This document shows, one piece after another, positions 7,290 through 15,392 of a stretch of 61,374 nucleotides of DNA. Made by a program: the position numbers and the translations under genes. Below the pieces are notes generated by a model. It had not been told where the DNA came from and searched no databases. It saw nothing but the letters and a program-made list of their open reading frames with translations. Each line of letters begins with the position of its first letter. Positions within the stretch are counted from its first letter, which is position 1. The stretch comes from Bradyrhizobium elkanii WSM2783 (GTDB lineage: Bacteria > Pseudomonadota > Alphaproteobacteria > Rhizobiales > Xanthobacteraceae), in the NCBI RefSeq assembly GCF_000472865.1, contig NZ_AXAP01000046.1:3642-65015 (forward strand), written 5' to 3'.

Positions 7290-9542
7290 CTACTCCACGC
7301 CGCGGTTGAACTTGTTCGACTTCGGCAGGCCGTGCGCGAGGCGGCCAGCGTCGGCGCGGTTGCCGCGCCAGTCGGCAAGCTCCTTGATGCTCATGCCGTG
7401 CTCGCGGCCGGCGGAATCCTTCCAGGTCAGGCCCGCCTTGGAATCGAACACCGCGACATCGGACAGCGAGGCGCTGGTGTATTTCTGCAACCGCACGCCG
7501 CGGCCGCGGGCCATTTCCGGCACCTGATCGAGCGGGAACAGCACCATCTTGTGATTGGTGCCGATCACCGCCACGGTGTCGCCTGCCACGGTTGCGAGCG
7601 CGCGCGCCTCGTTCGGCATGTCGACGTTCAGCACCTGCTTACCCTTGCGGGTGGTGCCGACGCAGTCGTCCTCGTTGACGACGAAGCCCTGTCCTTCACT
7701 GCTGACGACCAGGAATTTGCGGCCGCCCTTGTTGACGAACAGCGACACGATCGCCGCATCCTGCTCCATGTCGATGAACATGCGGATCGGCTCGCCATGG
7801 CCGCGACCGCCCGGCAGCTTCGCCACATCGAGCGAGTAGAATTTCCCGTTGGTGGCGAACAGCAGGAGCTTCGAGGTGGTCTCGGCGAAGAAGGCGTGAT
7901 CGAGCTTGTCGTCGGTCTTGAAGGCAAGGCCCGAGAGATCGGCGACATGGCCCTTGAGCGTGCGCACCCAGCCCTTCTCGGAGATCACGACGGTGACCGG
8001 CTCGCGCTCGACGAAGGCCTCCTCGATCGCGGCGAGATCATGCTCGGGCGCATCCGCAAAGGTGGTGCGGCGCTTGCCGAGCGGCGTCTTCGGCCCGAAC
8101 ATGTCGCGGACCTTCCGCACCTGCTCGCCGACCTTGGCCCATTGCTCGGTCTCGGAGCGGAGCAGCTGTTCGATGCCCTTCAATTCCTTGCGGAGGTCCT
8201 TGTCCTCGGTCCGGATCTCCATCTCCTCGAGCCGGCGCAAGGAGCGCAGGCGCATGTTGAGGATGGCGTCGGCCTGGACCTCGGTGAGCTTGAACGTCTT
8301 CATCAGCACCGGCTTCGGCTCGTCCTCGGTACGGATGATCTTGATCACCTTGTCGATGTTCAGATAGGCGATCAGGTATCCGCCGAGGATCTCCAGCCGG
8401 TTCTCGATCTGGCCCTTGCGATAATTCGAGCGGCGCACCAGCACGTCGCGCAGGTGGTCGAGCCATTCGCGAAGGCACTCGGCGAGGCCGACCACCTTGG
8501 GGATTTTCCCCTTCACCAGCACGTTGAGGTTCAGCGAAATCTTGCTTTCCAGCTCGGTCAGCCGGAACAGCGATTCCATCATCAGTTCGGGATCGACATT
8601 GCGCGACTTCGGCTCGATCACCAGCCGAACGTCATCCGCCGATTCGTCCCTGACCTCGCCGACCAGTGGCAATTTCTTCTGGTCAATGAGCTCGGATATC
8701 TTCTCGACCAGACGCGATTTCTGCACCAGCCACGGGATCTCAGTGACCACGATCACCCAGGTACCGCGCGCACCCTCTTCCTGCTTCCAGCGCGCGCGCG
8801 TGCGGAACGAGCCGCGGCCGGTGGTGTAGGCCTCGGTGATCGCTTCCTTGGAATCGATGATGATGCCGCCGGTCGGGAAATCCGGGCCCTTCACCCATCG
8901 CAAGAGCGCCTTCGACTTGGCGTCGGGCTTCTCGATCAGGTGCAGTGCCGCGTCGCAGAGCTCGGCGGCGTTGTGCGGCGGGATCGAGGTCGCCATGCCG
9001 ACCGCGATGCCCTGCGAACCGTTGGCGAGCAGGTTCGGGAAGCCGCCGGGCAGAACCACCGGCTCCTTCGACTGGCCGTCATAGTTGGCGCGGAACTCGA
9101 CGCCGTCCTCGTCGATGCCCTCGAGCAGCAGCCGCGCGACATCGGTCATGCGCGCTTCGGTGTAGCGGTAGGCGGCGGGGTTATCGCCGTCGATATTGCC
9201 GAAATTGCCCTGGCCGTCGACCAGCGGGTAGCGCGAGGAGAAATCCTGCGCGAGGCGCACCATGGCGTCGTAGATCGCCTGGTCGCCATGCGGATGGAAC
9301 GAGCCCATCACGTCGCCGACAATCTTTGCCGATTTCTTGAACGGCGAGCCCGGATCGAGGCGCAGCAGCCGCATCCCGTAAAGGATGCGCCGGTGCACCG
9401 GCTTCAGCCCGTCGCGGGCGTCCGGCAGCGCACGATGCATGATGGTCGATAGCGCGTAAGCGAGATAGCGCTCTTCCAGCGCATCGCGCAGCGGTACCTC
9501 ATGGATCTCCGGCGGTTCCGGCGGAATCAGTGCTTTTCCCAT
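7290..9542 (-). CDS. parC: DNA topoisomerase IV subunit A
   Basis: A 750-residue type IIA topoisomerase subunit that cuts and rejoins DNA to unlink daughter chromosomes, working with ParE. The N-terminal breakage-reunion domain shows GLKPVHRRILYGM near residue 45, HPHGDQAIYDAMV at 83-95 and the catalytic tyrosine in AAYRYTEARM (Tyr127). The C-terminal part (from about residue 500) is a shortened beta-pinwheel domain, which together with length distinguishes it from GyrA. In the quinolone region the position equal to E. coli ParC Ser80 is Gln88. It lies downstream of the ECF/phosphoribosyltransferase operon, after 77 bases. Confidence 0.93.
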   Translation of the reverse strand: MGKALIPPEPPEIHEVPLRDALEERYLAYALSTIMHRALPDARDGLKPVHRRILYGMRLLRLDPGSPFKKSAKIVGDVMGSFHPHGDQAIYDAMVRLAQDFSSRYPLVDGQGNFGNIDGDNPAAYRYTEARMTDVARLLLEGIDEDGVEFRANYDGQSKEPVVLPGGFPNLLANGSQGIAVGMATSIPPHNAAELCDAALHLIEKPDAKSKALLRWVKGPDFPTGGIIIDSKEAITEAYTTGRGSFRTRARWKQEEGARGTWVIVVTEIPWLVQKSRLVEKISELIDQKKLPLVGEVRDESADDVRLVIEPKSRNVDPELMMESLFRLTELESKISLNLNVLVKGKIPKVVGLAECLREWLDHLRDVLVRRSNYRKGQIENRLEILGGYLIAYLNIDKVIKIIRTEDEPKPVLMKTFKLTEVQADAILNMRLRSLRRLEEMEIRTEDKDLRKELKGIEQLLRSETEQWAKVGEQVRKVRDMFGPKTPLGKRRTTFADAPEHDLAAIEEAFVEREPVTVVISEKGWVRTLKGHVADLSGLAFKTDDKLDHAFFAETTSKLLLFATNGKFYSLDVAKLPGGRGHGEPIRMFIDMEQDAAIVSLFVNKGGRKFLVVSSEGQGFVVNEDDCVGTTRKGKQVLNVDMPNEARALATVAGDTVAVIGTNHKMVLFPLDQVPEMARGRGVRLQKYTSASLSDVAVFDSKAGLTWKDSAGREHGMSIKELADWRGNRADAGRLAHGLPKSNKFNRGVE

Positions 9543-9619
9543 GCCGACGGGTTAACCGCTCCGGGCGAATCGGGCAAGAATCGATTCGGCACCATACCCC
9601 GCAGAAAAAGCCCGATTTT

Positions 9620-10249
9620 TCAGCCTGCACCCGCCAGGGTCGCCGGGTTCGGCGTGGCATGGCCATTGGTGATGTTGAATTGCGGGATATGGCCGAGCCC
9701 GGTCACGAGATCGGCATCGGCGCCCAGCACCTTCTTCCACTCGTGCCCCTCGGTCAGGATCACGCCGACGCCGGCGACCTCGGCGCCGGCCTGCCGCACC
9801 AGCTTCAAGGTCGCAGCCAGGCTCGAGCCGGTCGCCACGACGTCATCGACCACGACGACCCGCCTGCCCTTCAGCAGCGGGATCGCCCGGCGGTCGAGCA
9901 GAAGCCGCTGCGAGCCGGATGAGGTCACCGATTGCACATACTCGACCAACGCGTCGCCCAAATGAATCTTCGGTGACTTCTGCACGATGACATATTGGTC
10001 GAGCCCGAGATGGCGCGAGACCTCGATGGCGACGGGAATGCCGAGCGTCGCCGCGCCGACCACGATGTCCGGCTCCTTCCCCTTCATGCGCGCGGCCAGC
10101 GCCTTTCCGATCCGCTCACCGAAGCCGACGCCCATGTCGATCACCATCAGAAGCGAAATCGCCAGGCGCTCGTTGATGGCGACGAGCGGCAGCTCCGTCG
10201 GCTCGCCGGCGATGTCGACAGTATAGGTGGCGGGGGTGAGTGCGCTCAT
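9620..10249 (-). CDS. Phosphoribosyltransferase, nucleobase salvage type
   Basis: A 209-residue type I phosphoribosyltransferase. The PRPP-binding motif is VVVVDDVVATGSS at residues 131-143, preceded by a DIVVGAATLGIP segment (61-72) that forms the pyrophosphate loop region. Overall architecture resembles adenine or xanthine phosphoribosyltransferases, which join a purine base to PRPP. It starts with an ATGA overlap to the stop of the EcfT gene and is the last gene of an ECF transporter operon, so it most probably traps a base brought in by that transporter. The actual base (adenine, hypoxanthine, xanthine or a modified base) cannot be read from the sequence. Confidence 0.82.
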   Translation of the reverse strand: MSALTPATYTVDIAGEPTELPLVAINERLAISLLMVIDMGVGFGERIGKALAARMKGKEPDIVVGAATLGIPVAIEVSRHLGLDQYVIVQKSPKIHLGDALVEYVQSVTSSGSQRLLLDRRAIPLLKGRRVVVVDDVVATGSSLAATLKLVRQAGAEVAGVGVILTEGHEWKKVLGADADLVTGLGHIPQFNITNGHATPNPATLAGAG

Positions 10250-10929
10250 GTGGTCCTGCCCGGATTTGTGAAAGGAAAGTCGGTCTGGATGGTGAGCCAG
10301 CCGATGTCGCGCCAGCTCGTGCGCGCCATCTTCGGATCGAAGCCGTAGATCGACAGCGCCAGCGCGATCGTCTCGGCCATGCGGAACGTCTGCACCATCA
10401 GCGGCACGCCGCGCGCCAGCGCATAGAGGACGCGCCGCGGCAAGGGCCCGCGGTCGAGTTCGAGGCCGCGCGCCCGCTGGGTCTCGCCGATGCTCTGGAA
10501 TTCCTCGCGCATCAGCGGGATCATGCCGATCACGAGCACCAGCACCAGCGTCAACGAGCCCGGCAAGCGCAGCCGGCTGCAGGCGGCAAGCAGCGTGCCG
10601 GCCGACGTAGTCTCGATCGCGACGAAGAAACTGCCGGTGGTGGCGATCAGGCGGAAGGCCATGCGCAGCGCATCATCGATCGCCGCGGCGAGCGGCGTCC
10701 CGTTCCAGACGAAACTCAAGGTCCAGCTCAGCGTCACCAGGCCGCCGACCAGCGCCATCAGTTTGAGATAGCCTCTGGTTTGCGGCAGCCGGCAGGCGAT
10801 CACGGTCGCCAGCACGATCGCGGCGATCACGCCAGCCGTCACCGCGCTGCCGGCGACCCAGCCGAGCGATGACAGCACCAGCGCCGCCAGCAATTTGACG
10901 AACGGGTTGATACGATCAAGCCGATGCAC
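10246..10929 (-). CDS. ECF transporter transmembrane component (EcfT)
   Basis: A 227-residue membrane protein that couples the ATPases to the substrate-binding S subunit. I start it at the GTG at 10929, which reads VHRLDRINPFVKLL and has AGGAGG 8 bases upstream; the longer in-frame ATG at 11043 would run far into the ATPase gene and adds a non-helical Arg/Pro-rich stretch. Five or so helices are visible. The first coupling motif is RARGLEL near residue 150; the second, normally another A-R-G, reads SIYGF near residue 205, so it is degenerate. It overlaps the ATPase stop by 14 bases and the phosphoribosyltransferase start by 4. Confidence 0.82.
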   Translation of the reverse strand: MHRLDRINPFVKLLAALVLSSLGWVAGSAVTAGVIAAIVLATVIACRLPQTRGYLKLMALVGGLVTLSWTLSFVWNGTPLAAAIDDALRMAFRLIATTGSFFVAIETTSAGTLLAACSRLRLPGSLTLVLVLVIGMIPLMREEFQSIGETQRARGLELDRGPLPRRVLYALARGVPLMVQTFRMAETIALALSIYGFDPKMARTSWRDIGWLTIQTDFPFTNPGRTT

Positions 10930-12466
10930 GCTGGCCTCCTCCTGATGTTGTGACGTTCTGGTCCGGGCGCGGCCAGCCGCGACGCGCAAATACGTCCGAG
11001 GACCAGGCCGCCTCGGTCGTCCCGTCGAAGGCCAGCCGGCCATCCTCCAGGATCAGTACGCGGTCGGTGGCGCGGTCGACAAGCTGCAGGTCGTGCGAGA
11101 CCAGCAGCGCCGCACAACCCCGTGCGCGGCAGCGGTCGAGGAAGGCCAGCACGCCGGCACGCGAGACGCTGTCGCAGGCGATCAGCGGCTCATCCAGGAT
11201 CACGACCGACGGCGCCGTCGCCTCGATGCAGACCAGCGCCAGCATCAACTGCTCGCGCGCCGACAGCGCGAATGGCGAAAGCTCGGCGCGGTCGGCGAGA
11301 CCGACGCCCTGCAAAAGTTCGATCGCCCGTTCGCGATGCGCAGCAACGGCCTTGGCGCCAGCATCGCCGCCGGACAGCGAGAACACGACCTCCTCCACGA
11401 CCGAGAGCAGGAAGAACATCCGCCGCAAATTCTGCGCGACATAACCGATCTCGCGCGCCCGCTGCGCGATGGTCCAGCCGGCGCTATCGCGGCCGCCGAT
11501 CTCGATCGCGCCGCTGGCCGCCTTCTGCAGGCCGAGCAGCGTACGCATCAGCGTGGTCTTGCCGGCGCCGTTGCTGCCGATCAGCCCCGCTACCTCGCCT
11601 TTTCCGAGCGAGAGCTCAATCGACCGCAGCACCGGCTCGCCGTTCGGACGGCGCAGCGTGCTCGAAAGCTGCCGGACCAAGAGCGCCGGGCCCGACTGTG
11701 CCGGCCGCACCACGGCCCGCGGCGCCGGCGCCGCAAAGGGCGGCTCGATGCCGGCGACCGCATAGGGCGTCGTGGCGCGAACGGCCGTCTGCCAGGACAG
11801 ATCGTCGATGATGCCGCCCTCCTTCAAGAACACCACACGATCGGCCACGCCATCGAACCAGGCGAGATCCTGCTCGGCGATCAACAGCGTCAGCTTCGTT
11901 TTCCTAAGCTCGCGCAGGATGCCGATCATGCGCAGCCGCGCATCGGGATCGAGCCCGCTGGTCGGCTCATCCAGGATCAGCACATCCGGTTGCCAGACCA
12001 GCGCCGAGGCAAGCGCCGCGATCCGGCGTTCGCCACCCGAGAGCGTGCGCACGGTGCGACCGATCAGCCGCCCAATGTTCATCTGCGCGATCACGGCGCC
12101 GACGCGAGCACGGATTTCCGCCTGCGGCACGCCGCGGTTCTCCAGCGGAAAAGCGATCAGGTCTTCGACCGAAAGATCCCAGACCTGGTCCTCGACCGAT
12201 TGCAGCACGAGGCCAACGCGGCGAAACAACTCGCTGCCCACAATCGCGCCGAGATCGGTGCCGTCGAGCGACACCGCGCCCTCCATGCGCTGCGGCCGGA
12301 TCAGCTTCGGAATGAGACCGGCCGCGACCGCAAGCAGCGTCGATTTTCCCGAACCGCCCGCCCCCGTCATGATCGTGGTGCTGCCGGCTTCGAGACAGAG
12401 ATTGATATCGGACAGCACGTGAGCGTCGGCCCGAAAGCCGACGCTCACTCCACGCAGATCAAGCAT
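10916..12466 (-). CDS. ECF transporter ATPase, two nucleotide-binding domains fused
   Basis: A 516-residue protein containing both ATPase domains of an energy-coupling factor transporter. Domain 1: Walker A TGAGGSGKST at 34-43, signature LSGGERR at 142-148, Walker B LILDEPTSG at 163-171. Domain 2: Walker A IGSNGAGKTT at 296-305, Walker B VVILDEP at 421-427, followed by the His switch in SHDL at 457-460. The signature of domain 2 is LSAREQL (401-407) rather than LSGGQ, which suggests asymmetric ATP sites. I start at the ATG at 12466 (MLDLRGVSVGF); the frame is open to 12526 but that overlaps the S gene. It lies 22 bases after the S component gene. Confidence 0.87.
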   Translation of the reverse strand: MLDLRGVSVGFRADAHVLSDINLCLEAGSTTIMTGAGGSGKSTLLAVAAGLIPKLIRPQRMEGAVSLDGTDLGAIVGSELFRRVGLVLQSVEDQVWDLSVEDLIAFPLENRGVPQAEIRARVGAVIAQMNIGRLIGRTVRTLSGGERRIAALASALVWQPDVLILDEPTSGLDPDARLRMIGILRELRKTKLTLLIAEQDLAWFDGVADRVVFLKEGGIIDDLSWQTAVRATTPYAVAGIEPPFAAPAPRAVVRPAQSGPALLVRQLSSTLRRPNGEPVLRSIELSLGKGEVAGLIGSNGAGKTTLMRTLLGLQKAASGAIEIGGRDSAGWTIAQRAREIGYVAQNLRRMFFLLSVVEEVVFSLSGGDAGAKAVAAHRERAIELLQGVGLADRAELSPFALSAREQLMLALVCIEATAPSVVILDEPLIACDSVSRAGVLAFLDRCRARGCAALLVSHDLQLVDRATDRVLILEDGRLAFDGTTEAAWSSDVFARRGWPRPDQNVTTSGGGQRASA

Positions 12467-12488
12467 CAAGTCGCGCTCCCCAAGGCGG

Positions 12489-13070
12489 TCAGAACCGGTG
12501 CAGCGTGCCCCGGCTGATGCCGGCAAGCAGCCTGGCGCCGGGACGTACCAGCAGCGGCGTTCCGATCACCATCGGCACGATGTCCGACAGGCCGATATAG
12601 AGCATCGCATACCAGAACGGGAAAATGCCGAGCACCGCCAGACTCGCCGACACCGCCGCCACCATGATGATGCCGACCACCGCGCAGATCACCGCGATCT
12701 TGAGCAGCACCGGCATCGACAGGTCGAAATTGGTCTTGCGCAGATTGACCAGCATCGGCGGCACGGCGCCGGTGAGCCCGACCATGATGCCGTCCACGAT
12801 GAGCGAATGCGCGGGAATGAAGGTGCCGGCGAGCAGCGACCAGACGATGGTGCCGATATAGCCGCAGATGAACCCGCTCTTCGGCCCGAGCAGCAGCCCG
12901 ATCAACGGCGGCAGGAACGCGAAGATGCGCCACTGGATCACGCCGGGCACAAGCTGGATCGGATTGGCGTAGGCCCACAACACGCCCGTCGCCACGCCGC
13001 AGACGACCGCAAGGACGATAGGAAAGAAACCGACCGAATCGGATTCGCTGTAGGTGATTTGCGTACTCAT
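12489..13070 (-). CDS. ECF transporter substrate-binding S component
   Basis: A 193-residue membrane protein with about six hydrophobic helices and no ATPase or signal features. It heads the operon S, A-A, T, phosphoribosyltransferase, and its helix pattern with a conserved-looking GLLLGPKSGFICGYIGT segment (residues 58-74) fits S components, which bind the substrate from outside. I do not recognise it as a known vitamin-specific S protein (BioY, ThiT, RibU, FolT, QueT). The neighbouring phosphoribosyltransferase points to a nucleobase or similar ligand. Its identity as S component rests on helix pattern and context. Confidence 0.72.
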   Translation of the reverse strand: MSTQITYSESDSVGFFPIVLAVVCGVATGVLWAYANPIQLVPGVIQWRIFAFLPPLIGLLLGPKSGFICGYIGTIVWSLLAGTFIPAHSLIVDGIMVGLTGAVPPMLVNLRKTNFDLSMPVLLKIAVICAVVGIIMVAAVSASLAVLGIFPFWYAMLYIGLSDIVPMVIGTPLLVRPGARLLAGISRGTLHRF

Positions 13071-13089
13071 TGCATGCTCCCCGTCATGA

Positions 13090-13113
13090 GTTTGCCCTGA
13101 GACTTTTCAGGCA
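13090..13113 (-). promoter_or_regulatory. Leader hairpin upstream of the ECF operon
   Basis: In the 132 bases between recO and the S component gene, an 8-9 bp hairpin forms from TTGCCTGA and TCAGGGCAA (minus strand, one bulged G). It has no run of T after it, so it is not a standard terminator. It lies about 20 bases before the S start and could be part of a leader or simply a chance stem. I could not match the region to a known riboswitch class. Confidence 0.3.
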
Positions 13114-13202
13114 AGTTTCGGGCCATGCGGCATGGAACGGGCCGAGGGTTGCACGCAATAGAACCACCATGTGTGGGTTGGCAATTTCGGCGCGCATTGC
13201 CG

Positions 13203-13955
13203 TCAGGGCGGGGCAGCGATCCGGGCCCGACGGCGCACCACCGCATTGATGAAGCCTTCCCTCGCGTCGGAGTGCCCCTGCCCGCGCGGCTCCAGCACAT
13301 TGCGCAGGAGGAAGCGGCCGGTGAGCGCAAAGCCATCGAGCAGGTCCTGGTCCGAGCAGGTGCCGGCGCCGTCATCGTCATCGCGCAGGAACGGCGGCAG
13401 CCGCATCAGACGATCGCGCCAGGGTTCACCGGCGGTACGCGAGACTGCGCCGCCCGATTTCGGCGAGACGTAGACCAGTTCGGAGGTCGCGCCGGTCGCC
13501 GCGCAATTCGAGAGGTCGAGTCCGAAGCCGAGTTCGGCCAGCATCGCCAGCTCGAAGCGGATGAGATGGATGGCGGCACCGCCGGCATCCTCGAAATCAT
13601 CCAGCGTCTGCTCCAGCATCTCGTAGATGTCCTGGTGCGGATCGCGTTCCGGCAACAGCCGCGCCAGCGAAGCCAGATGGGTGACGCCATAAACGGCATG
13701 CGACGACGCCAGCAGGTTCGCGGCGCGCAGCCGCGTGCCGTCGAGCTGGTAATAGCCGAGATGCTCGTCGAGCCGCGCCCTCCACATCGCAGTGACGCTG
13801 TTGCCGGGCTGCAGCAGCGGCCGCATCCGCGCGCTGGCCCCGCCGCGCACCAGGCCGAGATGGCGGCCGTGCTCGCGCGTCAGGAGCTCGACAATGGCGG
13901 AAGATTCGCCATGCCGCCGCACCCCGAGCACGATGCCCTCGTCGGTCCATTCCAT
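13203..13955 (-). CDS. recO: DNA repair protein RecO
   Basis: A 250-residue recombination mediator that helps load RecA in the RecFOR pathway. The start gives MEWTDEGIVLGVRRHGESSAIVELLT, the standard RecO N-terminal OB-fold opening; the frame is open to 14033 but that part lies in an intergenic palindromic repeat, so it is excluded. The helical C-terminal region contains the family's LLRNVLEPRG-like segment near the end. The usual zinc-binding Cys set of some RecO proteins is not obvious. It is last in the lepB-rnc-era-recO order. Confidence 0.9.
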   Translation of the reverse strand: MEWTDEGIVLGVRRHGESSAIVELLTREHGRHLGLVRGGASARMRPLLQPGNSVTAMWRARLDEHLGYYQLDGTRLRAANLLASSHAVYGVTHLASLARLLPERDPHQDIYEMLEQTLDDFEDAGGAAIHLIRFELAMLAELGFGLDLSNCAATGATSELVYVSPKSGGAVSRTAGEPWRDRLMRLPPFLRDDDDGAGTCSDQDLLDGFALTGRFLLRNVLEPRGQGHSDAREGFINAVVRRRARIAAPP

Positions 13956-13972
13956 GACGCGGAGAGTAGCAT

Positions 13973-14054
13973 GTAGGGTGGGCAAAGCGTAGCGTGCCCA
14001 CCATTCACGATCGGTGCAAGAGGTGGTGGGCACGCTTCGCTTTGCCCACCCTAC
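13973..14054. repeat. Inverted repeat GTAGGGTGGGCAAAGCG family
   Basis: An 82-base unit with two 30-base arms (13973-14002 and 14025-14054) that match each other as reverse complements at 29 of 30 positions, around a 22-base centre. It sits between recO and the small membrane protein gene. This is a very strong hairpin and is a repeat type I associate with Bradyrhizobium genomes; it could also stop transcription in either direction. Confidence 0.85.
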
Positions 14055-14068
14055 GCGACCACTCGGCC

Positions 14069-14449
14069 TTACGCGTTGAACCAGCCGTGGGCGTCGCCGG
14101 TGAAGGAGAAATAGAGCCCGGCGGCCGTCAGCGCGCAGGAGATCACCTCGACGCCGCTGTCGAGCTGGATGCCGGTGGTGCCGATCACCTGTAACAGCGA
14201 GATCACCGACAGCAATAGCACCGCCGCCAGCACCCAGCGCGGCCAGTTCTTGCGGTGCTGTGCCGCCAGGTAAACGAAGTAGACCAGGAGCAGGATCAGG
14301 CCGGCCTGCAGCCAGGTGACGACCGTGATCATCTGCTCGGTCATCTCGCCACCCGGGGTGCGGTCCTGAAACGCCACCGACAGCGCGTCCAGCGTCAGCG
14401 ACAGATACAGCAGCACCTCGAACAGAAGCACGTTTCTGGGTACTTTCAT
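14069..14449 (-). CDS. Small hypothetical membrane protein
   Basis: A 126-residue protein with four likely membrane helices (about residues 7-25, 42-65, 71-92 and 98-118). No motif is recognised. It sits between era and recO, 13 bases after the era stop, so it is likely co-transcribed with the lepB-rnc-era run. The start at 14449 gives MKVPRNVLLFEVLLYL with a charged N-terminus followed by a helix, a reasonable topology. Confidence 0.6.
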   Translation of the reverse strand: MKVPRNVLLFEVLLYLSLTLDALSVAFQDRTPGGEMTEQMITVVTWLQAGLILLLVYFVYLAAQHRKNWPRWVLAAVLLLSVISLLQVIGTTGIQLDSGVEVISCALTAAGLYFSFTGDAHGWFNA

Positions 14450-14462
14450 CGGAAGAGCCCGA

Positions 14463-15392
14463 TCATTCCTTGGGAAACTCCAGTCCCATTTCCCGGTAGC
14501 GGTCGGGATCGTCGCCCCAATTCTCGCGCACCTTCACGAACAGGAACAGGTGCACGGGAACGCCCATGATCTCGGCGATCTCCTTCCGCGCCTCCGCGCC
14601 GATCGACTTGATCGTGGCGCCGCCCTTGCCGAGCACGATCTTGCGCTGGCTCTCGCGCTCGACAAAGATTGTCTGCTCGATGCGGATCGAGTTGTCGTTG
14701 CGCTCGGTCCAGCTATCGGTCTCGACCGTCGATTGGTACGGCAGCTCCTGGTGGAGCTTTTGGTAGATCTTCTCCCGCGTGATCTCGGCTGCCAGGTGCC
14801 GCATCGGCGCGTCGGACATCTGGTCCTCGGGATAGAGGAACGGCCCGGCGGCCACCATGCTTGCCAGCGCCCTGCGCAGATCGTCGACACCGTCGCCTGA
14901 CAACGCCGAGATCATGAAAGTGTTCTCGAACCGCAGGCGGTCATTGGCGGTCTTCGCCAGCGCCAGCAGCTTTTCGCGCGGCACCAGGTCGATCTTGTTC
15001 AGCACCAGGATCTTCGGATGGGCCACGCTATCGAGCTTGGCGAAGATCGCCTCGGCTTCCGCGTCCATGCCGGACTTGGCGTCGAGCAGCACGCAGACGA
15101 GGTCGGCGTCATGCGCCCCGCTCCAGGCGGTCGACACCATGGCGCGGTCCAGCCGCCGCCGTGGCGCGAAGATGCCGGGCGTGTCGACCAGGATAATTTG
15201 CGCATTGCCCTCGATCACGATGCCGCGGATCAGCGCACGCGTCGTCTGCACCTTGCGCGAGACGATGGTGACCTTCGAGCCGACCAGCGCGTTGACAAGC
15301 GTCGACTTGCCGACGTTCGGCGCCCCGATCAGGGCGACGAAGCCGCAACGTGTCCCGGCCGGATCGGCCTCCGCCCTCGACTCAGCCGTCAT
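14463..15392 (-). CDS. era: GTPase Era
   Basis: A 309-residue essential GTPase that binds 16S rRNA and helps 30S subunit assembly. The G1 loop is ALIGAPNVGKST near residue 20, G3 is VDTPG, and G4 is NKID; the C-terminal KH domain contains the GKGGATIKSIG loop. The ATG at 15392 is used; an in-frame GTG 12 bases earlier is also possible and cannot be excluded. It overlaps the end of rnc by 11 bases. Confidence 0.93.
   Translation of the reverse strand: MTAESRAEADPAGTRCGFVALIGAPNVGKSTLVNALVGSKVTIVSRKVQTTRALIRGIVIEGNAQIILVDTPGIFAPRRRLDRAMVSTAWSGAHDADLVCVLLDAKSGMDAEAEAIFAKLDSVAHPKILVLNKIDLVPREKLLALAKTANDRLRFENTFMISALSGDGVDDLRRALASMVAAGPFLYPEDQMSDAPMRHLAAEITREKIYQKLHQELPYQSTVETDSWTERNDNSIRIEQTIFVERESQRKIVLGKGGATIKSIGAEARKEIAEIMGVPVHLFLFVKVRENWGDDPDRYREMGLEFPKE

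Noticed and set aside
7332..9452. A 706-codon plus-strand open frame opposite parC
   Set aside because: It is the antisense shadow of parC in high-GC DNA; no motifs, and parC is unmistakable.
11093..12517. A 474-codon plus-strand open frame opposite the ECF ATPase
   Set aside because: Arg/Gln/Asp-rich shadow of the ATPase gene without family features.
13071..13202. A glycine riboswitch before the ECF operon
   Set aside because: Only a short piece (GTCTCAGGGCAAA) recalls that aptamer; the rest of the consensus is absent.
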